A DNA stretch of 64,000 nt from Ferroplasma acidiphilum. GTDB lineage: Archaea; Thermoplasmatota; Thermoplasmata; Thermoplasmatales; Thermoplasmataceae. The DNA lies in NCBI RefSeq assembly GCF_002078355.1, contig NZ_CP015363.1, positions 992,001 to 1,056,000 on the forward strand, in the 5' to 3' direction. A program made the position numbers and the translations under genes. This document shows, piece after piece, positions 26,508 through 37,218 of this stretch; position 1 is the stretch's first letter, and each line of letters starts with the position of its first letter. The notes beneath the pieces were generated by a model. It saw only the letters and a list, made by a program, of their open reading frames with translations, was not told the origin of the DNA and did no database searches.

Positions 26508-27314
26508 TCACCCTTTGACTCCTCCTGATAATGCTTTTATCATATATTTCTGGGAGAATATATATAATATAATAGCTGGAATAGTATATATTATAGAAAA
26601 TGCTGCTAGTTCGTTATACTGTACGTTATATGCACCAAAGAAACTGTATATTTCAACAGATATGGGAAACAAATGCGTCGATGAAAGTAAGATATATGGA
26701 ACATAAAAGTTTCCCCAGTTAATAACAAAATTCAGTATTATCAGAACAGCCATAATTGGCATAGCAAGCGGCAAAAAGATATAGAGCATAGACTTCAAAT
26801 TAGATGCACCGTCTATATATGATGCCTTTTCTATAGCCTGAGGTATCTGGTCAAATGAATTTTTTAATATCCATATGTCTATTGGCACATTTAAGACCCC
26901 TAAAAATAATATTACTCCAATTATATTATTATACAATGATTCTTTGACATAAAATACATATTCAGGTATTAATAATGAAAATACTGGAAATCCGGTTAGA
27001 AGTAATATACCTAGTAGCAAAGGTAATCTAAATCTAAATCTTTTTCTAGAAAAAATATAGGCAGGACCTATAGCAAATAAAATCGACAAAAAAGTCCCTC
27101 CAAATGACTGTATTAATCCTTCGTATATTGAATTGATAAATATTTTATTTGTTAATACAGAGTAAAAGGGTTTTAAAGTGTAATAGGATGGGAAGGTAAG
27201 CCCGACATTATTTAAAGGGCTAAAGGCCTCAACAATTAGCCATATAAATGGGATTACAAATAAAATGCCTAATAATGACAAAACGATATATGTTAATAAT
27301 TTATTTAATTTCAT
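26508..27314 (-). CDS. sugar ABC transporter permease (MalG-like)
   Basis: The 268-residue membrane subunit has six helices. The EAA loop that docks on the ATPase is EKASYIDGASNLKSMLYIFLPLAMP near residue 160. Size and position after the MalF-like gene fit the MalG role. It is spaced one base from the upstream permease stop and five bases from the ATPase, so the genes are translationally coupled. The importer would take up an oligosaccharide for the neighbouring glycoside hydrolases. Confidence 0.92.
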   Translation of the reverse strand: MKLNKLLTYIVLSLLGILFVIPFIWLIVEAFSPLNNVGLTFPSYYTLKPFYSVLTNKIFINSIYEGLIQSFGGTFLSILFAIGPAYIFSRKRFRFRLPLLLGILLLTGFPVFSLLIPEYVFYVKESLYNNIIGVILFLGVLNVPIDIWILKNSFDQIPQAIEKASYIDGASNLKSMLYIFLPLAMPIMAVLIILNFVINWGNFYVPYILLSSTHLFPISVEIYSFFGAYNVQYNELAAFSIIYTIPAIILYIFSQKYMIKALSGGVKG

Positions 27315-27315
27315 T

Positions 27316-28206
27316 TTAGTTCACCTTAATAAATTTAAGATATATTAAAGAAAGACCTAGGGCTATTATTATTATAATTACTCCGATAGCATTTGCCAGA
27401 CCAAGTGAAAATAGGGAAAAAGCTGTATTGTACTGATAAATTGTAAGCAACTCCGTACTACCAGCAGGTCCTCCGGCAGTAAGAACATATATCAATGTAA
27501 AAGTTCCAAATGTGAATAACGTAATTAATAACAAATCAGTTATTATACTTTTTTTCAAAAGAGGGAATATTATAGAGAAAAACCTTCTAAAAGGTTTTGC
27601 GCCATCAACATAAGATGCTTTTATTATCGATGGGTCAATTCCTTGAATTCCTCCAAGAAATATTAGTACAGAAAAACCGAGACCGATCCATATATTAGCT
27701 ATAATGATAGAATATAATGCATTGTGAATTGAGAGGAAATTTATAGAGTGCAATCCGAAACCGGTCAGTATAAAATTTATTGTCCCATCTGGTATGTAAC
27801 TCAATGTACTGTACCACATAATTCCCGCTGTAACCTGTGGTGTGGCCCATGCAATAAGTATAACTGTAGTTACTACTATCTTAAAATATTTCTGAGTCAA
27901 TGTTATTAAATAGGCTATTATAGAGCCCAGAAACATTTGCCCGATTATTGCTGAAAAAATCAAAAATATGATTGTAATATATATTGATTTCAAAAATAAG
28001 TGACTTGTAAATAATTCCTTGTAGTTAGTAAATTCCGTAAAAGCATAATGGCTAATATCATATAGAGATAAATTTGTAAATGAATATTTTATCGATAAGA
28101 ATATTGGATATATAAAAAATATGAGCAAATAAACGAAAGATGGTACTAATATTAAAAAAATTGCGTTCTTTTTAAAATTAAATTTATTTTTAGCAAACTG
28201 TTGCAT
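27316..28206 (-). CDS. sugar ABC transporter permease (MalF-like)
   Basis: The 296-residue membrane subunit has six to seven helices. Its EAA loop reads IKASYVDGAKPFRRFFSIIFPLLKK near residue 200, matching the G-x9-P spacing of CUT1 permeases. It lacks the large periplasmic loop of bacterial MalF, as is usual in archaea. It follows the solute-binding gene by six bases and precedes the second permease by one. Confidence 0.92.
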   Translation of the reverse strand: MQQFAKNKFNFKKNAIFLILVPSFVYLLIFFIYPIFLSIKYSFTNLSLYDISHYAFTEFTNYKELFTSHLFLKSIYITIIFLIFSAIIGQMFLGSIIAYLITLTQKYFKIVVTTVILIAWATPQVTAGIMWYSTLSYIPDGTINFILTGFGLHSINFLSIHNALYSIIIANIWIGLGFSVLIFLGGIQGIDPSIIKASYVDGAKPFRRFFSIIFPLLKKSIITDLLLITLFTFGTFTLIYVLTAGGPAGSTELLTIYQYNTAFSLFSLGLANAIGVIIIIIALGLSLIYLKFIKVN

Positions 28207-28212
28207 TTAGTT

Positions 28213-29772
28213 TCACCATAATAAATAACTTAACAGTGATAAAGACACATCCGAATATAAATTGGACATATAGTTGAACTGATTATTTCCGGTATCGTGT
28301 GAATTTATACTGAAATATGGTGTATAGGGTGTAGTAGCCACAACGCTAGTTCCACCTACTGCAGATACAAGCAAAGAATTGTATACTGTTGCGGCATGCG
28401 AAACACTATAATGAGCGCTAACAATATCACCCATTACTTGCTGGAGCGCATCTGAAACCTTGGGATATGCTGCAACAGGAGGCCTATAACTACCATATTT
28501 AAGTATATTCGTATAAAATGTATCCAGTGAAGGAGCAGTGGGCATAAGTTTTGCGAAATTTGTATTGTTTACAGCGTTTTTAGCTGTTGGTAGTCCACCA
28601 GCTAAAGCCTGACCGGGTTCATTTATTAGTATCTGATTTGATGTATTGTCCAGTGCAGTCATAAAGGAAGCAACTAATGGTTTTTCAGACGAAGGTGTGC
28701 CATTGTACATAGCCCAACCCCAGCCACCTACCATTGTATTGAATCCGGGTGCCTGACCGCTAGATGTGGGTATCATTGCAACACCTATATATTTGGTGAA
28801 GTTGTTTATTGGATGTTGTGCTCCTGGCGCCCATTGATATCCATACATCCAGCTACCATCTATAGCTATTGCTAATTTTCCCTGCTGTAAATCTTGACCT
28901 GCGGTTATATATGGTGTGGAACTTAATGCAGATGTTGCAAGACCTTCATCAAAAACTGTTTTATAGAATCCAAAAGTTTCATTTAAACCGTTACTGTACC
29001 CGACCCATTTATGATCTGTGAAGTTATATAGCCCGCTTCCAGTGCCGTATAATAAGCCTTCAAATCCTGTAAATGATGATGCTTCATCTCCTTTACTTCC
29101 CTCATATATGTTTAATGGAATTAAACTACTATCAGTAGGAACGAGAGTGTTATTTACCTTTTGTGCAGCGTCTATTATCTGAGTCCAGTTTGTTGGTTGC
29201 CATGTTGTATTGCTGGATGATATTACACCCGCCTTCTGTAATAATGTTATATTGTAATATATCAAAGTATCTGTGACCTGTGCAGGTAAACCATAATATG
29301 TTCCATTAATAGTCATCTGCCCTAATGCAGAGGGGAAAACATTGTCAAAGACAGTCGAATTTACATATGAATTTAGTGGTGATAATATTCCTTCGTGCTG
29401 ATATGTTGCTGTATAAAACATATCCTCTAACATGACGGAGGGCGCGGTAGAGGAAGATGAAGTTAATAAATCTAATTTTGTATAATATTGACCTTCACTA
29501 CTTGCCCCAGATGGACCTACAAACTTTATTGTAACATTTGGATGCGCTGCTTGCCAGCTTTGTGTTGCATTGTTTATAAAATCTTCCCAATCCTGGGTAG
29601 AAGATGAATAAACAGGCGCTGCTATTGAAATTGTTTCCTGTTTTGCCGGATGTTGAAATGTTGAATAATAGTAAATAAGTCCACCACTAATTATTGCGAC
29701 AATAACAATGATTATAACCACATACGTCCAAACTTTTCCTTTTGGTTTAATATCGGGATTACTACTTTGCAT
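28213..29772 (-). CDS. membrane-anchored sugar-binding protein of the CUT1 ABC importer
   Basis: About 519 residues. One helix at residues 14-36 (WTYVVIIIVIVAIISGG) tethers the protein, and the rest is an extracellular type-1-like binding domain rich in Ser, Thr, Asn and Tyr. Blocks such as YYGLPAQVTDTLIYYN, GKLAIAIDGSWMYG and VGGWGWAMYNG are those of family 1 sugar-binding proteins. It is the first gene of the operon. The ATG at 29772 has a TTATATATA box about 26 bases away and is preferred to the upstream TTG. The divergent neighbour is an alpha-mannosidase, so alpha-mannosides are a reasonable ligand guess. Confidence 0.9.
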   Translation of the reverse strand: MQSSNPDIKPKGKVWTYVVIIIVIVAIISGGLIYYYSTFQHPAKQETISIAAPVYSSSTQDWEDFINNATQSWQAAHPNVTIKFVGPSGASSEGQYYTKLDLLTSSSSTAPSVMLEDMFYTATYQHEGILSPLNSYVNSTVFDNVFPSALGQMTINGTYYGLPAQVTDTLIYYNITLLQKAGVISSSNTTWQPTNWTQIIDAAQKVNNTLVPTDSSLIPLNIYEGSKGDEASSFTGFEGLLYGTGSGLYNFTDHKWVGYSNGLNETFGFYKTVFDEGLATSALSSTPYITAGQDLQQGKLAIAIDGSWMYGYQWAPGAQHPINNFTKYIGVAMIPTSSGQAPGFNTMVGGWGWAMYNGTPSSEKPLVASFMTALDNTSNQILINEPGQALAGGLPTAKNAVNNTNFAKLMPTAPSLDTFYTNILKYGSYRPPVAAYPKVSDALQQVMGDIVSAHYSVSHAATVYNSLLVSAVGGTSVVATTPYTPYFSINSHDTGNNQFNYMSNLYSDVSLSLLSYLLW

Positions 29773-29883
29773 ACCAGATTTATACAAATGTTATATATAA
29801 TTGTTTTGCTGAATACAATAATAGTTATATTATAGTTGGGTAATATGTAAATAAGTTTAAATAATTAAATTAGATAAGTTTTC

Positions 29884-32800
29884 ATGTTCAAAACCAATAA
29901 CAAGTTAATAATATCTAGAAGATTATATGAAATTATATCTTTAAGCATAATAGACGTACAAATTATAGATCATGTAAAGCTAAATAATAATGATATAAAA
30001 TTACCCTACTCAACTTTTCAAAATCCCGATGACATTAATAATTTTTCCTTTGAAGTAAATTTGGATAAACTGGAGGATAATTATAAATACTTACTATCAG
30101 TAGAAATATCAGGAAATGCAGAATTAATTATTGATGGAATACTTGACCAATCAATAGATGCTGGCCATACATATTCAATATTTAACGGGCCAAAAAGGGA
30201 ATTTATACTCAGAACAGGAAGCAGGGAATTATTTGGAAGGAACCAGTGGGATTTAAGTATAAAATCTATAAAAATAATAACAATTAATTATACATTGTTT
30301 CAAATTGGCATGGAATTGTTACAGTTATATAATTATGCGAATACAATGGGAAGATCTAAAAACAAAATTTACAATAGTATGTTAAAGTATCTGTCAACAG
30401 TATATGAATCTCCAAATATAGAGCAAATTACAGGACTGGCTGCTGTGCTTCTGAATAAAAAACATAAAGAATTAATAGATTTTTTATCTGATATATATGG
30501 TTACCCCGTACTTAATAAAACCATTACAGATTATAATAGAAACAAAATTAACATGGACAGATATAATAACATATTAGATGAGATTGCTAAAACAATAAAC
30601 GAGATTAGTGATAGTAAATATAAAAATAATACAATGTTTACTTTCGGTCATTGTCATATAGATGTTGCCTGGTTGTGGCCATATTCTGAAACTGTAAGGA
30701 AAATACAGAGATCTTTTTCAAACGTCTTAAAACTTTACGATATGGATTTTAATTTTGCCTTTGCACAGAGTACAGCATTATACTACTATGAAATAGAAAA
30801 GAATAATAAATCCATTTTTAATAAGATTAAGAAATTGGTTAAAGAAGATAAATGGATTCCCGTTGGTGGCATGTGGGTTGAATCTGATACTAATTTAATA
30901 AGAGGAGAATCACTGGCTCGCCAGTTATTATACGGGCAGAGCTATTTTATGGAAGCTTTTAACAGATATGCCAGGATAGCATGGTTGCCTGATACTTTTG
31001 GTTTCTCTGGCCAATTGCCACAGTTGTTTGTTAAATCAGGTATGAATGCCTTTGTTACACATAAACCAATGTGGAACGACACAACCGAGTTTCCATACCA
31101 TTGTTTTAAGTGGTCTGGAATCGATAATACTTCAATTATGACGAGTATATCCAGTTTAGGTTATAATGAAAACCTGGATTTTGATTCTATTATCAATGCA
31201 TGTAAATTAAATAAAAATAGTGACCTGCCAATTACATATTTATATGGATATGGTGATGGTGGTGGAGGACCTGATATAGAAATGATGTTAAAGCTAAATC
31301 AGGCTAAACATTCAGAATTTATGCCCCGGGTCAAGAGCAGTTTTAATGAGCAGGATTATATTAGCAACCTTGATAAGTTTAATGATAAAATGCCCACTTA
31401 CAATGGTGAAATTTATCTTGAAAATCACCGTGGAGTTTATACTACAAATCATGAGATTAAAAAATTTGTTGCAACCCTTGAAGATAAATTATCAATGCTT
31501 GAATTTTTAAATTCTATGAATTATGGGTCTGCAACACAGAGAAATAACACAAAAAATCTGTGGTACAATTTACTGAAGGCACAGTTTCATGATATATTGC
31601 CAGGTTCAGCCTATTATTATGCATATGAAGAAGAATTTACTGAACTGGATAATTTAAATGAAGAGATAGATAAAATTACAATAATAGCGATAAAGATATT
31701 TATAGAAAATAAAAATATCAAGAAAGGTTTGATTGCCATAAACAATAGCCAGTATAGCTTTACTGGATATCTGGAAATAGACAGCTCAAATTTACCCTCC
31801 GAGATGCCAGGAAATGGAGTAATACATACTATGGATAAGGACTTTGTTTTAATAAACGTACCCGCATTAGGTTTTGCTACAGTTGATCAAAGTGCTGAAG
31901 ATAATAAATTTCAAAATCCAGTAAAAATTAGAAATGTAAAAGGTAAATATATAGTACAGAATGCAAAATTAAAGTTAATAATTAATTCTAAAGGTATTAT
32001 CTCATTTTTTCACAATAATAAAAAATATATCAAAAATGGAAACATAATCAGAATATACAATGACGTACCATCAAATTTTGATGCCTGGAATATAGATGTT
32101 CAAAATATAAAAAATGATATGCATATGGAAGAGATAAAAACTGATATTAGAATAATTTCAGAGAACACAATAGGCGTTATTGAAATTAAAAGAACATTTG
32201 AAGATAGTTCCTTTATAATACAGAAAATAATAGTAAAACCTGACTCAGATATCGTGGAATTTGAAAATACAGCTATACTGAATAACAGGGAAAAACTTGT
32301 TAAGGTTCTATTCGAACCGGGTTTCACTACAGATTATATTAGAAGGGAAATACCTTTCGGGTATGTGAGGATGAAATTAGATAGTGCAAATGAAAAAACA
32401 CATTTTGAATTCCCTGCATTGAGATATGTAGACTACAGCGATAACGACCATGGATTCTCAATAGTATCAAGAGAGTCTCATGGATACAGCTTTATTAGCA
32501 ATAAACTGGGTATAAGTATCGGGAAAACGCCATTATATCCAAACCCATTCTCCGATAGAAACGGGATTAAAGAAAAATTTTATGTGTGCCTGCATGATAG
32601 GAACTATAATATTTATAAAGAAGCAAATTTTATATTTAATCCTGTAAAACTCTACAATAATAAGTACGATGGTAACAAGAAAAAGGAGAGATTGCTCAAC
32701 TTTTCAGGAGATGATATAATCCTGGAAAATATAAAGATCTCTGAAAACGAACAGGGTTTAATAGCCAGATTTTACAATTGTTCTGATAAAATTTCAAACT

Positions 32801-32931
32801 TTGAATTGAAAATTCCTGATAAAGACATTTATGAAACAGATATACTTGAAAACAACAAAATCAAAATTGACAAAAATATCATCTTTAAACCCTTTGAAAT
32901 AAAAACACTGTTAATAGAAAAAATTCACTAA
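29884..32931 (+). CDS. GH38 alpha-mannosidase
   Basis: A 1015-residue glycosidase that removes terminal alpha-linked mannose. The GH38 zinc site begins GHCHIDVAWLWP near residue 257. The nucleophile Asp lies in WLPDTFGFSGQLPQ near residue 370. YGYGDGGGGP and the histidine in FHDILPGS are further family landmarks. The C-terminal half is the usual beta-sandwich region. There is no signal peptide, so the enzyme is probably cytosolic and acts on imported oligosaccharides. It is divergent from the sugar ABC operon across about 110 bases. Together with the mannose dehydrogenase and mannonate dehydratase near 17 kb it makes a complete mannoside route. Confidence 0.95.
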   Translation: MFKTNNKLIISRRLYEIISLSIIDVQIIDHVKLNNNDIKLPYSTFQNPDDINNFSFEVNLDKLEDNYKYLLSVEISGNAELIIDGILDQSIDAGHTYSIFNGPKREFILRTGSRELFGRNQWDLSIKSIKIITINYTLFQIGMELLQLYNYANTMGRSKNKIYNSMLKYLSTVYESPNIEQITGLAAVLLNKKHKELIDFLSDIYGYPVLNKTITDYNRNKINMDRYNNILDEIAKTINEISDSKYKNNTMFTFGHCHIDVAWLWPYSETVRKIQRSFSNVLKLYDMDFNFAFAQSTALYYYEIEKNNKSIFNKIKKLVKEDKWIPVGGMWVESDTNLIRGESLARQLLYGQSYFMEAFNRYARIAWLPDTFGFSGQLPQLFVKSGMNAFVTHKPMWNDTTEFPYHCFKWSGIDNTSIMTSISSLGYNENLDFDSIINACKLNKNSDLPITYLYGYGDGGGGPDIEMMLKLNQAKHSEFMPRVKSSFNEQDYISNLDKFNDKMPTYNGEIYLENHRGVYTTNHEIKKFVATLEDKLSMLEFLNSMNYGSATQRNNTKNLWYNLLKAQFHDILPGSAYYYAYEEEFTELDNLNEEIDKITIIAIKIFIENKNIKKGLIAINNSQYSFTGYLEIDSSNLPSEMPGNGVIHTMDKDFVLINVPALGFATVDQSAEDNKFQNPVKIRNVKGKYIVQNAKLKLIINSKGIISFFHNNKKYIKNGNIIRIYNDVPSNFDAWNIDVQNIKNDMHMEEIKTDIRIISENTIGVIEIKRTFEDSSFIIQKIIVKPDSDIVEFENTAILNNREKLVKVLFEPGFTTDYIRREIPFGYVRMKLDSANEKTHFEFPALRYVDYSDNDHGFSIVSRESHGYSFISNKLGISIGKTPLYPNPFSDRNGIKEKFYVCLHDRNYNIYKEANFIFNPVKLYNNKYDGNKKKERLLNFSGDDIILENIKISENEQGLIARFYNCSDKISNFELKIPDKDIYETDILENNKIKIDKNIIFKPFEIKTLLIEKIH

Positions 32932-33171
32932 GCTCCCATCACGCATAAACTATTATTTCTATTTACTACTTAATATTCTTCTAATGACTCTGGATGAGAA
33001 CAGCAAGGCATTATCATGTAAATAATATATATGGAAATTGAAAGATTCATAGTCCCTTAATAATCTATTATCTTTGTATATAACCTGATTTTTATGTCAA
33101 AAGGAAATTACAGATAAATGTATAGATATATTTAAAGCCACAAGTTATTAAAGTATGATATCACATTACTA

Positions 33172-35025
33172 TTAAAAATAAACAACCTCATAATCTAATG
33201 CTATACTGCTTTTTAATTCTTTTCCATCAAATTCTATATTTATCTCTTTATTGTTTTTAAATAATATCATCTTTGATTTTCCGAAAACAATTAATTTATT
33301 TTTTATAAGTAACATAGAATTCTTTCTTAGATATAAGGGATATTTTTCATCACTTTTAATATACTGGTTTCCTGAAATAATAGAAGAATTGTTTATATTT
33401 AACCAGCTTCCTGATGGGATATATAATTGTCTTTCATTGCCATAAATTTGTGGTGCATACAACAAATTACCTATGATGTATTCATCATCTATATAATATG
33501 CATTCATGTCATTAAAATCATAATAAAATAGTGGTTTAATAACAGGAAATCCATATAAATGTGATTCATATATTATTGAATATATATAATCAATTAATTC
33601 ATATCTTTTATTAATAGATTCTACGATCTGGTCTCTATAAAATTCTGGTAACTTAAATATTTCCTGATCATTTGAAAATTTATCTTTGTGGTTTCTATAA
33701 AATGGAAATAGTAATGCCATTTTATAATATTTGCTGATCAGTTCAGGCGATGATTCTCCCATGAATCCACCGAGGTCACAACCACATACACTTACCCCTG
33801 ATAAATTTAAAGACACTACCATTGAAATTTGCAATTTTAAATCGTCTTCGCTTGAAGTATTGTCACCGGTCCAGACTGCAGCATATTTTTCAATACCGGC
33901 ATAACCCGATCTTGAGACGATGAAAACGTCATCTTTTATCTCTTTCATTGCCTCATATGTGGCTTTCACCTGGAAATATGAATACGCATTATGTAAGTAT
34001 CTATGTTCTATTTTTTTATTGTCTATGTTATGCAGAGCATCCGGCTGTATAGTTTTAAACTCATTGAACAAAGAAGGCTCATTCATATCCAGCCATATGC
34101 CATCTGTATTTTTCATAAAATGTTTAATTTCCCCTTTCCACCATTTAATAGCATCTTGGTTAAAAAAATCTGGCATGGCTGAATTTCCAGGCCATAGATT
34201 TGATGTGTATATTTCACCGTTTTTGTTTTCTATATAATGGCCTAAGCCATTTTTAAAAACATTATAATCTTGGCTAATTTTAACGCCCGGGTCAATTATT
34301 GTTACCAATTTTACATCCCTTTTATGCAAGTTATCTAATAATCTTTTATTGTCCGGGAATTTATTTTTATCAAATGTAAATATTTTAAATTTGTCCATAT
34401 AATCAATATCTAAATAAATAGCAGAAACGTCTATATATTTTTTATAGTTATCTATTATACTATAAACTTCTTCTTCTGGATAATAACTATATCTTGATAT
34501 TTGATGTTTTATAGCCCATAACGGTGGCATAAATGTTTTGCCAATTAAACCCGTAAATTTCTTATATAAATCATCAAAATTATTAGACTCGAAAATATAT
34601 ATTTCACAGGATTTATTGTATATTTTAATTGTTAACTTATCATATTCTTTTATTCCGATGTCTATATCAATTTTTGAGACAGAGTTTATGAATATCCCGC
34701 TTATATTTTCAGAAATGGAGATTAAAAATGGTATGGATAAATATAAAGGGTCATCATATCTTTTGTAACCATTTGGGTCTGAGTTGTACATTGTGAACTT
34801 ATGCCTGTTTTTTAATACACTGTATGCTTTTTCTCCTAATCCTACAATTTTCTCATTTTGTGTTAATTTTTTCTTTAAAATTATATACTGATCTTCACAG
34901 GATATATCAAAAATAGTATTATTACTCTCCTTTAAATCATCACTATTAAAATTGATTAAGGGCTCATCATTGTTTATTATAATTTTTGTATAATTATCCC
35001 CTTTTAAAGTCTTTATTGCAGGCAT
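33172..35025 (-). CDS. GH31 alpha-glucosidase, MalA-like
   Basis: A 617-residue glycosidase resembling Sulfolobus MalA along its length: the YNSDPNGYKRYDDPLYLSIP substrate region, ISRYSYYPEEEV, the catalytic nucleophile in WLDMNEPS near residue 312, and the acid/base in AVWTGDNTSS. It hydrolyses maltose and other alpha-glucosides, possibly xylosides. No signal peptide is present. I start at the second Met of a Met-Met pair (35025). The frame continues to a TTG at 35127, but that part runs into repeat copy B and encodes an odd Cys/Ile-rich stretch, so it is not likely to be translated. Confidence 0.93.
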   Translation of the reverse strand: MPAIKTLKGDNYTKIIINNDEPLINFNSDDLKESNNTIFDISCEDQYIILKKKLTQNEKIVGLGEKAYSVLKNRHKFTMYNSDPNGYKRYDDPLYLSIPFLISISENISGIFINSVSKIDIDIGIKEYDKLTIKIYNKSCEIYIFESNNFDDLYKKFTGLIGKTFMPPLWAIKHQISRYSYYPEEEVYSIIDNYKKYIDVSAIYLDIDYMDKFKIFTFDKNKFPDNKRLLDNLHKRDVKLVTIIDPGVKISQDYNVFKNGLGHYIENKNGEIYTSNLWPGNSAMPDFFNQDAIKWWKGEIKHFMKNTDGIWLDMNEPSLFNEFKTIQPDALHNIDNKKIEHRYLHNAYSYFQVKATYEAMKEIKDDVFIVSRSGYAGIEKYAAVWTGDNTSSEDDLKLQISMVVSLNLSGVSVCGCDLGGFMGESSPELISKYYKMALLFPFYRNHKDKFSNDQEIFKLPEFYRDQIVESINKRYELIDYIYSIIYESHLYGFPVIKPLFYYDFNDMNAYYIDDEYIIGNLLYAPQIYGNERQLYIPSGSWLNINNSSIISGNQYIKSDEKYPLYLRKNSMLLIKNKLIVFGKSKMILFKNNKEINIEFDGKELKSSIALDYEVVYF

Positions 35026-35107
35026 CATTCCAAAATATATATTAATAATATAAATATATATGCATGTAAACGTTTCAATTACAAATAAGCATACACATAG
35101 CTCTGCC

Positions 35108-35252
35108 CGGTGGTTGTGAAACCACAAAGTTCAATTAATATTTCCTGATCATTGCTGTAATAAAGTTATGGTTAAAATCATTATACAAAGTTAAAGCCGA
35201 AAAAATATAATACATAAAAATTTAAAATAAGACTATAAATAATTATGACAGG
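35108..35252 (+). repeat. diverged direct repeat, copy B (right edge of ABC/GH38/GH31 segment)
   Basis: About 145 bases homologous to copy A at 24574-24702 and in the same orientation. It begins with a perfect hairpin GTGGTT-GTGA-AACCAC (35110-35125), which is weaker but kept in copy A with a G-U pair. It lies in the gap between the GH31 and GH15 genes, which shows no gene of its own. Confidence 0.65.
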
Positions 35253-35367
35253 ATAAATACCAGAAGGTAAGTTTGCTTTTAAACGCAATTCAAAAACCTA
35301 TCAATAAATCAACTCTATGAAAATATGGAAAGGATATCTATTAATATTTTTATTAAATTATCTATAA

Positions 35368-37218
35368 ATGGTTGTTACTAGCAACGTTACGAATTCCCCT
35401 GAAGAAACAAATAATAATTATTTAAAAATTCAAAACCATGGCATAATATTCAATAACAGGACCGCTGCTTTGATAGGTGCTGATGGTACCATTGACTGGG
35501 CATGCTTTCCAAATTTTAATTCTGTACCAATTTTTGATTCCATATTAGATTATAAAAAGGGCGGCTATTTAATGTTGAAGCCATTGTGCAACACAACAAT
35601 TAATCAATATTACGAGGAATTTACAAATATATTGATTACTGAATTCATAAAAGACAATAATATAATCTTGAAGTTAACTGATTTTTTGCCTGCATCAAAG
35701 TTTTCAACTACGAATTTTCCGGAAATACATAGATTTGTTGAAGCATTGGATGACGTCACCATAAAATTATATTTTAAACCGTCCTTTAACTATGGGCAGG
35801 AAATACCTTCTATTGAAAAAGATAAAAATGGGTACTTATTTCATAGAACAGAAAGGAATGTGGGAATATCAACAAATTTTAGGTTAAATAAAAATAAAAC
35901 AATGGTTTACAATGATAATATAAAGTTAAACAAAGGTTCATTTCAGTGGATTGTAATATCAACAGACATTAACCATCTGAGCAACGTTGATGAGTACAAA
36001 TCATATAAATTGCTGGAGTACACAAGAAATTACTGGAAAAATTGGTCGAATACTATTTATTATCAGGGATTGTATCACAAATATATTGTGAGATCGGCAC
36101 TGGTACTGAAGGGTCTATTCTATGAACCCACTGGCATGATGGTAGCAGCCCCAACATCAAGTTTACCCGAATCCATTGGCGGTGAAAGAAACTGGGATTA
36201 CCGGTTTACATGGATAAGGGATACTGCTTATGTGATAGAAGCATTATCACTGATCAGATTGAATGACGAGGCAACAAAATTTCTCTATGATTTACTGGAT
36301 AGAATAAATAGGGACCAGAAACTAAGGACTATATATTCTATTGATGACTCAGATACTACCGATGAAAAGATAATAAATTATTCCGGATATATGAATTCGG
36401 GTCCGGTGCGTGTTGGCAATAAAGCAGTAGATCAATTACAACTGGATCAATTCGGTTCGATTATAAATGCAATTTACCAGTTTAATTTGGCTGGAGGTAT
36501 GGTAACTATACAGTTATGGGATTTTGTTCTTTCCATATTAAATTCATTAAAACCAATTTGGAAGTATCCGGATTCATCAATATGGGAATTTAGAACGGAA
36601 CCAAAGCAGTATGTTTATTCAAAAATTATATCCTGGACCGCATTTCATGAGGCAATAATAATGGGTAAAACATTAGGTTATTCTGCACCATATAATGAGT
36701 GGAAACAGATAGAAAATGAAATAAAAAATGATATATTGAAAAATGGTTTTAATAGCGAAATTAATTCATTCACACAGTATTATGGCTCAACTAACGTGGA
36801 TGCTTCACTTCTCAGAATTCCATTAACAGATTTTCTACCGGTTAATGATTATAGAATAACGGGAACTTTAAAAAAAATAGAAACTGACTTAATGCATAAT
36901 AATTACTTATTTAAAAGATATAATGAGGATGATGGATTAAAGGGGGACGATAATGCATTTTTATTGCTGTCATTCTGGTATATCGAAGACCTGATAAAAA
37001 TGAAAAAAATAAAGGAAGCGAAAAACGCCCTGGAAACAGTATTAAATTTATCAAATCATTTAATGCTATTTTCTGAAGAAATTGATTTGCAAACACATGA
37101 TTTCCTTGGAAATTTCCCTCAGGCAATTACACATCTAGGCGTCATAAGGGCCATTGTAAAATTAAATGAACAATTTTCCAATACACAGAAATCTCCCGTA
37201 TTTAATCGTAAAAAATGA
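35368..37218 (+). CDS. GH15 glucoamylase/trehalase-like glycosidase
   Basis: The 616-residue protein matches archaeal GH15 enzymes. It has an N-terminal beta-sandwich opening IGADGTIDWACFPNF, then the (alpha/alpha)6 barrel with ESIGGERNWDYRFTWIRDT, DQLQLDQFGS, and the C-terminal GNFPQAITHLG. Thermoplasma GH15 members include both glucoamylases and trehalases, so the substrate may be starch-type oligosaccharides or trehalose. There is no signal peptide. The ATG at 35368 is about 25 bases from an AT-rich box. The enzyme would yield free glucose for the glucose dehydrogenase encoded at 39067. Confidence 0.92.
   Translation: MVVTSNVTNSPEETNNNYLKIQNHGIIFNNRTAALIGADGTIDWACFPNFNSVPIFDSILDYKKGGYLMLKPLCNTTINQYYEEFTNILITEFIKDNNIILKLTDFLPASKFSTTNFPEIHRFVEALDDVTIKLYFKPSFNYGQEIPSIEKDKNGYLFHRTERNVGISTNFRLNKNKTMVYNDNIKLNKGSFQWIVISTDINHLSNVDEYKSYKLLEYTRNYWKNWSNTIYYQGLYHKYIVRSALVLKGLFYEPTGMMVAAPTSSLPESIGGERNWDYRFTWIRDTAYVIEALSLIRLNDEATKFLYDLLDRINRDQKLRTIYSIDDSDTTDEKIINYSGYMNSGPVRVGNKAVDQLQLDQFGSIINAIYQFNLAGGMVTIQLWDFVLSILNSLKPIWKYPDSSIWEFRTEPKQYVYSKIISWTAFHEAIIMGKTLGYSAPYNEWKQIENEIKNDILKNGFNSEINSFTQYYGSTNVDASLLRIPLTDFLPVNDYRITGTLKKIETDLMHNNYLFKRYNEDDGLKGDDNAFLLLSFWYIEDLIKMKKIKEAKNALETVLNLSNHLMLFSEEIDLQTHDFLGNFPQAITHLGVIRAIVKLNEQFSNTQKSPVFNRKK

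Noticed and set aside
35026-35127. N-terminal extension of the GH31 protein from a TTG start.
   Set aside because: It crosses into repeat copy B and encodes a Cys/Ile-rich stretch unlike MalA-type enzymes.
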